Assembly (NCBI GenBank): GCA_037954325.1
Contig: JBBMNZ010000003.1
Span: forward strand, 11,886,965 to 11,950,964
Length of the DNA: 64,000 nucleotides
DNA from: Fistularia commersonii
Taxonomy: Eukaryota; Chordata; Actinopteri; Syngnathiformes; Fistulariidae
Direction of reading: 5' to 3'
The translations under genes and the position numbers were made by a program. The notes under the pieces are model-generated. The model ran no database searches, was not told the origin of the DNA, and saw only the letters and a list, made by a program, of their open reading frames with translations. This document shows, piece by piece, positions 9,885 through 19,547 of the stretch (position 1 is its first letter; each line of letters begins with the position of its first letter).

Positions 9885-10680
9885 ACCCCCAGACCAATGG
9901 ACAAAACTGAGCGCATGAATCAAGAACTGGAAACAGCCCTGCGGTGCATGGCCTCCCAAAACCCCTCCTCCTGGTCGTCACAACTAGTGTGGGTTGAGTA
10001 TGCTCATAACTCCCTTGTCTGCTCTGCCACTGGCCTCTCTCCCTTCCAGTGCGCATACGGCTATCAACCCCCACTGTTCCCTGCCAAAGAGAAGGAGATT
10101 TCCTGCCCATCTGTCCAAACCTTCATCCGTCGCTGCCGCAGAACATGGCTCCAAGCTCACTCCACCCTCCTTCGTTCTGTGGGTCGCTATGCTGCCACTG
10201 CCAACCGCCGCCGTACTGCTCCACCTACCTACCGAGCTGGTCAGCAAGTGTGGCTCTCCACCCGAGACTTACTTCTCCGAGTGAAGTCCAACAAGATGGC
10301 ACCCAAGTTCATAGGGCCTTTCGCCATCCAGAAGGTCATCAATCCAGTGGCTGTCCATTTGAAGCTCCTGCGTTCCATGAGAGTTCACCCTACCTTCCAT
10401 GTGTCCAAGATTAAGCCGGTCCACAACAGTCCCTTGGTTCCTGCGGCACCACCACCTCCCCCTCCACAAATGGTCAATGGTGGGCCAGTGTATGGAGTGC
10501 GTCGTCTGATTCGCTCCCGTCGAGAGGTCTCCATTGGTGGGGTGGAGGTCTCCAGTACCTTGTGGACTGGGAGGGGTACAGTCCTGAAGAGAGGTCCTGG
10601 GTTCCTGCTCGCCATATTTTGGACCCCCGACCAGCCAGCCAATGGGTCTGCTCGTCGGGGACCCCGCATCTTGCCCCTGC
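9885..10680 (+). pseudogene. gypsy integrase C-terminal part and chromodomain
   Basis: After the stop and a frameshift, the frame resumes with TERMNQELETALRC (catalytic Glu), LVWVEYAHNSLVCSATGLSP, GQQVWLSTRDLLL, PKFIGPFAIQKVI and HPTFHVSKIKPV, the GPY/F module. A further frameshift near 10530 reveals LQYLVDWEGYSPEERSW, a chromodomain core, at about 10545-10620. Chromodomains steer integration in chromoviruses. Confidence 0.85.
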
Positions 10681-10844
10681 CTGCCCAGGATGATGAGGCC
10701 CATTCCGTGGGGGAGATGTCGGACGTTGGGGAAGCCCTCCTCCGCCCACCTCCGCCCACCAAGCTGAGAGGATGGAATGGTCTTCCTCCCATCCGGCTTG
10801 ATGGTTCTGGGTATGACGGGAGCCATCCCTTGAGGGGGGGGTTC

Positions 10845-11296
10845 TGTCACTGTCTGCTCTCCCTCTCCCCTGCTCTGTTGCTCAGCCACACCCCTCATCA
10901 GCTTCACCGCTTTCACCTGCTCACCATCTCCAATCAAGCCAGCTTATATGCAGACTCACTCTTTGCCAGATTGTCTTCGCTCTCATGCTTGACTCTCCAG
11001 CGTTTATTTCCGGATTGCTTCCCTGGTATCGACCCGACTCGCCTCCGACCTCTGCTTCTCATCTCATTCCCGACCTATTGCGTCAGCTTCACCCCGTCAG
11101 CTCCTCACTGCTGGTACCGTCAGCCGACCCGATCCAACTGCAGTCTTGTGGTACCGTTCCTGCCTGCTACACGAGAGATCTGGGTTCAAATCCAGCCATA
11201 CCCACTGACGCATCTGTGTGCCTGCTGAAATAAAACTGCTTCACTGCAGACCTGATTCATTTGTGCTGCAATTGGGTTCATCCTACACCTGTTACA
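10845..11296 (+). repeat. gypsy 3' LTR (452 bp)
   Basis: It starts TGTCACTGTCTGC and ends CCTGTTACA, with TTATATGCAG and GAAATAAAACTG inside. It follows the polypurine tract at about 10830-10841. Confidence 0.93.
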
Positions 11297-11693
11297 TCAG
11301 CGAGTTGAGGCGGTCATGGTACAAATTGTAAATAGCAAATGAATTCTTTCAAGCTTGTGTCTGGTGCTGATATATGTTGAATAGGACATGATTCTTCGCA
11401 GCATAGGTCAAGATGTCTTGACTCCAGCCGCAGGTTTAAAAGATATAGCCATGTGGTCAAAAGGCTCTAATGTCACCGAGTTGAGGAGGTTATGGTACAA
11501 ATCTCAGATAACCTATGAATTTTTTCAAGCTTGAGTCTGTGGCTGAAATATGTTGAATTGGCCATGATTTAACATGAATAGGACATGAATCGGCAAAACA
11601 TATGTTAAATTCACTCAAATCTGGCAAAAGGCTTAAAAGGTATACCCATTTGGTCCAAAAGTGCTTACCTCACCAAGTTGAAGCGATTATGGT
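11297..11693. repeat. ~175-bp satellite array, middle segment
   Basis: The segment resumes the monomer split by the gypsy element (CGAGTTGAGGCGGTCATGG) and continues through about two more monomers until the RTE copy at 11694. Confidence 0.88.
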
Positions 11694-11925
11694 CTTTGTC
11701 TTCTTTCGGCTTTTCCCATCAGGGGTCGCCACAGCGAGTCAACTTTCTCCATCTAACCCTATTCTCTGGATCCTCCTCTCTCACACCAACTACCTTCATA
11801 TCCTCTCTCACTACGTCCATAAATCTTCTCTTTGGTCTTCCTCGAGACCTCTTGCCTGGCAGCTCCAATTCCAGCATCCGTCTACCAATATATTCTCTAT
11901 CCCTCCTCTACATGACTGAACCATC

Positions 11926-12987
11926 TCAGTCTGGCGTTTCTGACCTTCTCTCCAAAAGATCTAACATGTGCATTCCTGTGATAGACTCATTCCTGATCCT
12001 ATCCATCCTGGTCACTCCCAAAGAGAACCTCAACATCCTCATCTCTGCAACCCCTAGTTCTATCTGCTGTGTTTTGGTCATGTTAACAGTTTGTAGTCCA
12101 TACATCACCACTGGTCTCACCACTGTCTTGTACACCTTTCCTTTTATTCTGGCTGAAAGTCTTCTATCACAGAGTACCCCTGACACTTTTCTCCACCCAT
12201 TCCAACCTGCTTGGACCCGTCTCTTCACCTCTTTTCCACACTCTCCGTTGCTCTGGACTGTTGACCCTAAGTACCTGAAATCCTCCAGCTTCTTGATCTC
12301 CACTCCCTGTAGCCTCACCGTTCCACCCGAGTTTCCCTCATTCACACACATATATTCTGTCTTGCTGCGACTAACTTTCATTCCTCTCCTTTCCAGAGCA
12401 TACCTCCACCTCTCTAGATTTTCCTCTACCTGTTTTCTGCTCTCACTACAGATCACAATGTCATCCGCAAACATCATGGTCCATGGGGATTCCTGTCTAA
12501 CCTCATCTGTCAGCCTGTCCATCACCATTGCGAACAAGAAGGGGCTCAGAGCTGATCCCTGATGGAGTCCCACCTCCACCTTGAACTTCTCTGTTACCCC
12601 TACAGCACACCGTACCAGCGTCTCACAGCTAGCATACATGTCCTGCACCAGTCTAACATACTTCTCTGCCACTCCAGACTTCCTCATACAATACCAGAGC
12701 TCCTCTCTTGGCACCCTATCATATGCTTTTTCTAGGTCTACAAAAACACAATGCAGCTCCCTCTGGCCTTCTCTGTACTTTTCTATCAGCATTCTCAACA
12801 CAAATACTGCATCTGTAGTACTCTTCCTTGAACAGCCATACTGCTGTTCACAAATGCTGACTTCTGCTCTCAGTCTAGTTTCCACTACTCTTTCCCATAA
12901 CTTCATTGTATGGCTCATCAACTTTATCCCTCTATAGTTGCCGCAATTCTGCACATCCCCTTTATTCTTTAAAATAGGCACCATCAC
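11926..12987 (-). pseudogene. RTE reverse transcriptase (copy 2)
   Basis: The 353-codon frame carries NYRGIKLMSH, LVDLEKAYDRVPR-type motif (FVDLEKAYDRVP), GLHQGSALSPFLFAMVMDRL and MFADDIVIC. It is nearly identical to copy 1 but loses frame before the 3' end (LLERRSETPD), where copy 1 continues to FGHVQR. Confidence 0.85.
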
Positions 12988-13429
12988 ACTTTGCCTCCAT
13001 TCTTAAGGAGTCTTCTCACTCTCTAAGATCCTGTTGAATAATCTAGTCAGAGAATCTACCGCTGCCTCTCCCAGACACTTCCACACCTCCACAGGTATAT
13101 CATCAGGACCAACTGCTTTTCCACTCCTCATCCTCTTCAAGGCCTTCCTCACTTCACTTTTACTAATTTTTGCAACTTTGTGGTCTACAATAGTCACCTC
13201 TTCTCCCTGGATCCCTGTCTGTTCTCTTCAGACATCTCAGTATCCCACTGCTTCTTTGCCAACCACTTTCTATGTATATATTCCTGCATTTCCTCATTCC
13301 ACCACCAAGTCTCCTTATCTACTTTCATTCCATATGGCACACCAAGTACTCTTCTACCTGTCTCCCTGATAACACTCGCTGTAGTTGTCCAATCATCTGG
13401 AAGCTCACCCTGACCACCCAGACCCTTTC

Positions 13430-13980
13430 TCAACTCCTCCCTGAAAGCCAGCAACACTCCTCCCTTTTCAGCTTCCACCACTTTGTCCTCTGCTCTACCT
13501 TTGTCCTCTTCATCTTCCTTATCACCAGAGTCATCCTACAAACCACCATCCTATGCTGTCTGGCTACACTCTCACCTACAACTACTTTGCAGTCACTGAT
13601 CTCTTTCAGGTTACCTCGTCTATACAAGATGTAGTCTACCTGCATGCTCCTACCTCTGCTCTTATAAGTTACCCTATCATCCTGTTTTTTCTGGAAAAGG
13701 GTATTCACTACAGCCATTTCCATCCTTTTGGCAAAATCTACCACCATCTGTCCCTCTGCATTCCTATCCTGGATCACTTCATCTAACTCATTCCAGAACT
13801 TGTCCTTCTCTTCAGATTCACATCCCACCTGCGGGGCATAGCCACTAACAACATTGAGCATCACACCTTCAATTTCCAATTTCAGTATCATAAGTCTATC
13901 TGACATTCTTTTGACCTCTAGGATGTTCCTAACAAACTCCTCCTTCGAGATAACTCCTACTCCACTTCTCTTCCAGTGCT
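13430..13980 (-). pseudogene. RTE endonuclease with internal deletion (copy 2)
   Basis: The region has GVGVISKEEFVRN, LNVVSGYAPQVG, then jumps from FWNELDEV to IQDRNAEGQMVV, so the segment holding the catalytic ADFNGH is deleted. VDYILYRRGNLKEISDC follows. The enzyme cannot be active. Confidence 0.8.
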
Positions 13981-13995
13981 GCCCTAAGGCTGCAT

Positions 13996-15314
13996 TTGAA
14001 GCGATTATGGTACAAACTGTAAATAACTTATGAATTCTTAAATGCTTGAGCGTGGTGCTGTAATATGTTGAATAGGACATGATTCTGCACGATATGTGTC
14101 AAAATCACTCAAATCCAGCTGCAGGTTTCAAAGATGTAGCCATGCGGTCAAAAGTGCTTATCTCACCAAGTTGAAGCGGTTATGATACAAATTGTAAATA
14201 ACTTCTGAAATCTTCCAGCCTTGTATCTGGTTCTGAAATATGCTTAAAAGGACATAACTCTTAAAATGTTTATATCTAATTCACTCTAATCCAGCCGTCG
14301 GTTTAGAAGATGTAGCCCTGTGGTCAAAAAGAGTTGAAGCAGTTATGGCACAATTTATAAATAACTTACGAATTCTTTCAAGCGTGTGCTCCTGCTGGAA
14401 TATGGTGAATAGGAGATGTTTTGCACAATATATGTCAAAATGACTCATATCCAGTCACAGGTTTAAAAGATATAGCCATGTGGTCAAAAAGTCCTTGTCA
14501 CACCTAGTTGAAGCAGTTATGGTGCAATTTGTAAATAACTTGTGGAACCTTTCAAGGTCTTTTCTGCTGCTGAAATATGTTGAATAGGACATGATTCTGC
14601 ACATTATGTGTCAAAATCACTCAAATCCAGCCGCAGGTTTAAATCATAGCCATGCGGTCAAAAAGGCCTTAACTCACTGAGTTGAAGCTTGTATGGTACA
14701 AATTGTAAATAACTTATGAAACCTTTCAAGCATGTGTCTGGTATTGAAATATGTTGAATAGGACAAAATTTTTCAAAGTATAAGTCAAATTCACTGTAAC
14801 CCTGCCGCCGGTTTAGAAGATATAGCCCTGTGGTCAAAAAGTGCTTATCTCACCGAGTTGAGGCAGTTATGGCACAAACTGTAAATAACTTTTGAATTCT
14901 TTCAAGCTTGTGTCTGTTGCTGAAATATTTTGAATCTGACATGATTTTGTACAATACGTGTCAAATTCACTCAAATCCAGCCGCAGGTTTCAAAGATGTA
15001 GCCATGTGGTCAAAAAGTCCTTATCTCACTGAGTTGAAGTGGTTATGGTACATATTGTTAATTACTTCTGAATTCTTTCAAGCTTGTTTCTTGTTCCGAA
15101 ACAGTTTTAATGGACATACATCTGCAAAATATACGTCAAATTCACTGTAACCCAGCTGCCGGTTTAGAAGATATAGCCCTGTGGTCCAAAAGTGCTTACC
15201 TCATCAAGTTGAAGCGGTTATGGTACAAATTGTAAAAAACTATTTCAAGCTTGTGTCTGTTGCTGAAATATGTTGAATAGGACATGATTCTTCACTACGT
15301 ATGTTAAAATCACA
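13996..15314. repeat. ~175-bp satellite array, right segment
   Basis: Monomers begin at TGTTGAATAGGACATGAT-like sequence near 14066, 14241, 14403, 14578, 14752, 14928, 15104 and 15271, so spacing is 162-176 bp. Shared blocks are CCAGCCGCAGGTTTAAAAGA, TAGCCATGTGGTCAAAAAG, CTCACCGAGTTGAAGCGGTT and TTCTTTCAAGCTTGTGTCTG. No coding capacity was seen. The array ends at a hAT-like remnant. Confidence 0.92.
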
Positions 15315-16267
15315 GCCTAATTCACCAGCAAGCTCTGTGCTGCAAAGTGTTGAATTAGAATTCTGTCATGAAGGTTGTGGCCTCATGCATAAACTTCATT
15401 ACAGCAAAGGGACTTAAACACAGGCAATTTCAACAATTCCTGTCTGAACTGGAGTTTGCGCATGGCAATGTGCTGCACTACACAGAGGTCCAATGGTTTC
15501 GTTTTTAGGCATTTTTATGAGCTGCTACCTCAGATAAACGCATTTCGTCATTCAAAAGACAAAACGGTCCCTGAGCTGATCGACCCAGAATGGAAATGGC
15601 ACCTCGCATTTTTAACACACATGACAGAAATACTGAACAGCCTTAACTTGCAGCTACAAGGCCAAGGGAAACTAATTTGCGACATGTATTCCCACATAAA
15701 AGCATTTGAGGTGAAAGTAGCGCTGCTTTTGGAACAAGTGAAAAAGAACAACTTCATCCATCTTCCTGCCACGCAAAACCTCTCTGCAGAGAACCCAGCG
15801 GTCCTGTTCCCAGCTGAAACATGTGTGGAAGCACTGAAAATGCTGAAGGCGGAGTTCGTTGTGCGATTCCGCGAACTACATATTAATGCAAAAGATATCG
15901 GCCTTTCCCAGAACCCCTTTGTTTCTGACATTGATGAAGCCCAGCCTTCTTATCAGTTTGGCCATGTTACAGAACTGTGGTGTCCTGAAAAATGCATTCA
16001 ACCCCTCCCAACAGTCTCATTGACTTCTATGCCATCCCCCTAAACGCCATGAACCCTGAACATTAAAAAACACGCAATAAGTTGTCCGAACTTTTTGGCA
16101 GCACCTTTATCTATGAGCAAACCATTTCACGCATGAAACACCTGAAAACTCCGATAAGATCATTGACAGATGAACATCTTCATCAGTGTTTGAGACTTGC
16201 TGTGACTAAGATGGAACATAACATTGAACTTCTCACCAGCCAGATGCAGGCCCAAAGTTCACACTGA
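15315..16267 (+). pseudogene. hAT-type transposase remnant (GTF2IRD2/ZBED-like)
   Basis: Reading frames in sequence give ELEFAHGNVLHYTEVQWF, then HFYELLPQINAFRHSKDK, LIDPEWKWHLAFLTHMTEIL, LNLQLQGQGKLICDMYSHIK, and finally LSELFGSTFIYEQTISRMK with LTDEHLHQCLRLA, the hAT C-terminal dimerisation region. Two or more frame breaks (near 15510 and 16040-16080) disrupt it. The N-terminal zinc finger and most of the catalytic domain are absent. It resembles transposase-derived GTF2I-repeat proteins, but nothing suggests domestication. Confidence 0.75.
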
Positions 16268-16559
16268 TGAACATTATATTGGTAAGCTTACTTTTCTGAC
16301 TCGAACGTGCCATTCAGAGTGAAAATAAATATAATCATAATGAAATCTACTGGGATAAAATCAGTTCTACTACCATACTGGTAGTGAAATGTGTTGTGTT
16401 GGTAGGTGTTGGTATCAGTTCAGTTTCATAGCCCGTTTGCTTTCTGGTTTTCACACTGATTTTGATATGAGAAAGCTGCAAACAGTTGTGTCTACAAGAA
16501 AGTTAATGTTCCTTTGTCTTTTTTCTGTGAAAAACATGAAAAGGGTTATTTAGTTTCTG
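16268..16559. other. unassigned spacer
   Basis: AT-rich sequence between the hAT remnant and the L2 fragment. No gene or repeat was recognised. Confidence 0.5.
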
Positions 16560-17461
16560 TTTCTACTAGTTCTCAGATGACTCTGCCATCCTGGGCTGCA
16601 TCAACGGAGGCCAGGAGGAGGAATACAGGAGCGTGGTGGACAGGTTTGTGGAGTGGCATGGACTGAACCACCTGCAGCTCAATGTGCCTCAGACAAAGGA
16701 GCTAGTGGTGGATTTCAGGAAACAAAGGACCCACCTGAATCCGTTCACCATCAGGGGTACAGAAGTGGACATTGTGGACACCTACAAATACCTGGGTGTC
16801 CACTTGGACAATAAACTGGACTAGACCTTGAACACCAATGCCATCTTCAAGAAGGGTCAGAGCCGCCTGTTCTTCCTCAGGAGGCTCGAATCTTTCAACG
16901 TCTGCAGGACCATGCTGCAGATGTTTTTCCATTCGGTGGTGTCCATTCCATTCGGTGGTGTCCAGCGTCATCTTCAACGCTGTTGTGTGCTGTGGCAGCA
17001 GGTTCAAGACAGACTCAACAAGCTCATCGGGAGAGCTGGGTCTGTCCTGGGAGTGGAGCTGGAGTCTGTTGTGCAGGTGCCAGAGAGGAGGATGCTGAGG
17101 AAGCTCCTCAGCATCATGGCCAACGTCCATCACCCCCTGCATGCCACACTAACATCCTGTCAGAGCTCTTTCAGTTCTAGATTGATACCACCAAGGAGCT
17201 CCACTGAATGCCACAGGAGGTCTTTCCTACCTGAGGCTATCAGACTTTTTAATTCCTCTTCCTTCAGCCGAAGGGAATATTCAAATGTTTGTACTTTTGA
17301 AGACCTTAAAACACTTGATGGCCTTAACTTTGACACTTTATATTTAATGTTTTTCTTATTCTCCCTCCTTCCTACTATTATCTATTATTGTTATGTTTTG
17401 CTTGAAACTCAACAATTTCCTTCGGGATAAATAAAGTTGTTTATATCTTATCTTATCTTAA
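16560..17461 (+). mobile_element. L2/Maui-like LINE, 3' part
   Basis: Starts in the RT catalytic block (FSDDSAILGC), continues QLNVPQTKELVVDFRKQRT, YKYLGVHLDNKLD, RLFFLRRLESFNVC and AGSVLGVELESVV, and ends with the L2-type tail TTTCCTTCGGGATAAATAAAG followed by TATCT/TATCTTA repeats. A TAG replaces Trp in LDWT, and a short tandem duplication lies at 16929-16960. Confidence 0.88.
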
Positions 17462-17599
17462 TTTCATAAATACTGTTAATATTTTATTAACAATGTCATT
17501 ATTTATTTTCTGATTTTTTTTCCTTTCAAGATCCTAGAAAGGGTTTACGTTTAGACACATCTGCGATCGTCACACTTTTTTGCTACAAACGGGCCCAGC

Positions 17600-18540
17600 G
17601 CCCTGTCAGAGCAGGGAAGAGTTATTTGGCCCTCGCAGGAGAAAGTTCAGTGGTATTATATGCAAACTGGATGGTGTTGTTTGTGGGGTGAATGGCAAGA
17701 CAATCGTGTGTGAAGAGGGCGGAGAGGACCGGGATGAGTATGCAGTCCGACAGCATGCCAGTGTTCACGATCCGAGAGGAAGATGAGGAGCTCCCCAGTC
17801 TCACCACCTGAGGCTAGTTGGTGAGGAAGTTGTAGATCCACAAAGGGAGGCAGGCATACCTAGGTTGCCGAGCTTCAGGGCTACTTTGTCTGGGAGGATG
17901 GTGTTGAAGGCTGAGCTGAAGTCCACAAACAGCATTCTGACATATGTGTTGGGGCATTGTTGGCGGGACAGAGCCGTTTGAAGTGCTAGCGAGACAGTAT
18001 CTTCTGTGGAGCAGTGCTCCCTACCTGCTGTCCAGCCCAGCAGGTATGGCATCCCGGATCTGTTTAGGGAGGGTCCTCTTGAAGCCGTTCATGATTAATG
18101 GTGTTAGGGCAACAGGACAGTAATCATCAAGGCAGTGACAGCTTATGTCTTCCGCACAGGCACAATTATTGAGGAGATGAGGCAGTCAGGGACTGAGGAC
18201 AGTTGCAGGGACAGATTGAAAATATCCAGAAACACCCCTGCCAGTTGTTCTACGAATGACTTCAGGGTCCAGCCCGACACCCTATCAGGTCCTGCAGCCC
18301 TGTTGGTGTTGAGCTTCCACCTTTAGTAGCTTCAGAACGAGGGGCAGGTGCTGCACTTCTGGCTGAGGAAGATGTGTGGCCTCTCTGCTATTTGACCAGT
18401 AGGAGCAAAGAAGCTGTTCAGGGTGTCAGGCAGGGCAGGGTCATGGCTGATCTGCTGGGCATTGCCTCTGCTCTGGGACTCAGAGAGAACACTGGACTCA
18501 GCACAGATACAATGTGGCTCAAGTCCTGTTAAGCCAATTT
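17600..18540 (-). mobile_element. L2-like LINE RT fragment, inverted relative to its neighbour
   Basis: Minus-strand pieces read HCSTEDTVSLALQTAL, MLFVDFSSAFNTILPDKVAL (RT motif A with Asp) and TRLSCHSPHKQHHPVCI-like remnants in shifted frames. Several frameshifts. The L2 3' tail is not present. Confidence 0.72.
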
Positions 18541-18720
18541 TTTCTGTTTGCTGCTTTGTATTTTTTAATAATCCCATTCAAAAAACAAACAACTATTTGG
18601 AAATTACAATATCTACTCATCAAAGATAACATTGAAAAAAGTTGGCAAGAGGAGTGTAAGTCTATGACACGACACTTATGTTTGGGGGCTGACACATGAA
18701 AAGAACCTCTGACATAGGGT

Positions 18721-18728
18721 ACTTTATT
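18721..18728 (-). terminator. candidate poly(A) signal of dhcr7
   Basis: Plus-strand TTTATT reads AATAAA on the minus strand, about 355 nt downstream of the dhcr7 stop codon. This is the nearest canonical signal I saw. Its use is inferred only. Confidence 0.4.
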
Positions 18729-19082
18729 AGATTTTTTTTTTGAAACTGGGGCACATTGTTACATTTCTGTCAATTATATCCACACAGAGAGGTCTAAAGT
18801 GGCAGGATTAAACCAACACCACACTCCTGCGCTTACATCTAACAATCTGGATGTTAGGTTGAAGTTGTCGGAGATGTAAAATCAAAAATAGGAAATGTTA
18901 AATATTGTTCCCAATTACCATTATATACTTGACGGTACATTGCTGGGCAATAAAAACAATATATTGGTCAACATTATTTTTGATTGAAAGATGAAAAACA
19001 GAAGTGCTTACGTGTTCAATTGTAGAAAAAACAAAACTGTTCATTTCATTAACAAAATTTTTCTGTCATTATCTCATCTTCC

Positions 19083-19547
19083 TTAAAAAATTCCCGGGAT
19101 AAGGCGGTATGGAACAACGGAAGTATAGCGTTTCCATTCCTTGCCGTACTTACTAATGCAGCGGTGCTCATCACGTACACAGCGATGCACCAGCAGGATT
19201 GTCATATACACAATATAGAAATAGGGAAGCAGGTGTCCGAAGCCACAGGCAGCACAGTACGACAGCGAGCCAATCAGGTCTCCAGTGTAGTTAAAATGCC
19301 GTGCCACACCCCAAAAGCCAGAGGTCAGCAGCTTACTTTGATGAATGCTGCCATCAGCAGAATAATAAGAACACTGAATAAATGTAGGCTTCCTGCCCCA
19401 GATAGAGCAGGACCCCTCAGTGCGACGAAAAATATCCTTCTGGTGATTGGTAGACCGGAAAATATAGTATCCAACAAGGCCAAGCAGCAAGACAGCGAAG
19501 GCAGGAAGGTATGAGAGCTGGACCGGGTGGTAGACCAGGTAGAGACC
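19083..19547 (-). CDS. dhcr7: dhcr7 coding exon 7 (terminal, with stop)
   Basis: The exon has 465 nt, giving 154 residues plus TAA. Acceptor CTCTGCAG. It encodes GLYLVYHP, a membrane segment, NHQKDIFRRTEG, IWGRKP, SGFWGVARHFNYTGDLIGSL, the HLLPYFYIVYM segment, RCVRDEHRCISKYGKEWKRY and the terminal PYRLIPGIF. These are the NADPH-binding and active-site regions conserved with LBR and delta-14 reductases. Confidence 0.97.
   Translation of the reverse strand, partial: GLYLVYHPVQLSYLPAFAVLLLGLVGYYIFRSTNHQKDIFRRTEGSCSIWGRKPTFIQCSYYSADGSIHQSKLLTSGFWGVARHFNYTGDLIGSLSYCAACGFGHLLPYFYIVYMTILLVHRCVRDEHRCISKYGKEWKRYTSVVPYRLIPGIF

Larger units (their letters stand above)
5915..11296 (+). mobile_element. 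Ty3/gypsy LTR retrotransposon (chromodomain type), complete but degraded
   Basis: Two LTRs (5915-6383 and 10845-11296) share most of their sequence and flank gag, zinc knuckle, protease, RT, RNase H, integrase and a chromodomain in that order. It was inserted in a satellite monomer with TCAG on both sides (5910-5913 and 11297-11300). The polypurine run TTGAGGGGGGGG sits just before the 3' LTR. Pol is interrupted by several stops and frameshifts. The domain order and chromodomain fit fish chromoviruses such as the sushi group. Confidence 0.93.
11694..13995 (-). mobile_element. RTE-clade LINE, internally deleted (copy 2), 16-bp target duplication
   Basis: TTGAAGCGATTATGGT flanks both ends (11678-11693 and 13996-14011), so boundaries are exact. 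The 3' end is CTTTGTCTTCTTTCGGC (plus) and the 5' end GGCTGCATT. The RT (12987-11926) and a shortened endonuclease are present, but segments of the endonuclease, linker and 5' region are missing. It sits in the satellite. Confidence 0.93.

Noticed and set aside
10269..10937. 222-codon minus-strand frame in the gypsy element
   Set aside because: It is antisense to the integrase C-terminus, chromodomain and LTR, whose plus-strand motifs are clear.
11678..12562. 294-codon plus-strand frame, the longest plus frame in RTE copy 2
   Set aside because: It is antisense to the RT and starts inside the target duplication and 3' tail, so it is a by-product of codon composition.
13996..15314. CRISPR-like array because of regular spacing
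   Set aside because: The whole ~175-bp unit is repeated, with no unique spacers; this is a eukaryotic satellite.
15548..15931. 127-codon minus-strand frame
   Set aside because: It is antisense to the hAT-like transposase remnant, which has family motifs.
15314..16267. Domesticated GTF2IRD2-like gene
   Set aside because: The frame is broken in several places, lacks an N-terminus and shows no splice structure, so it is a transposase relic.
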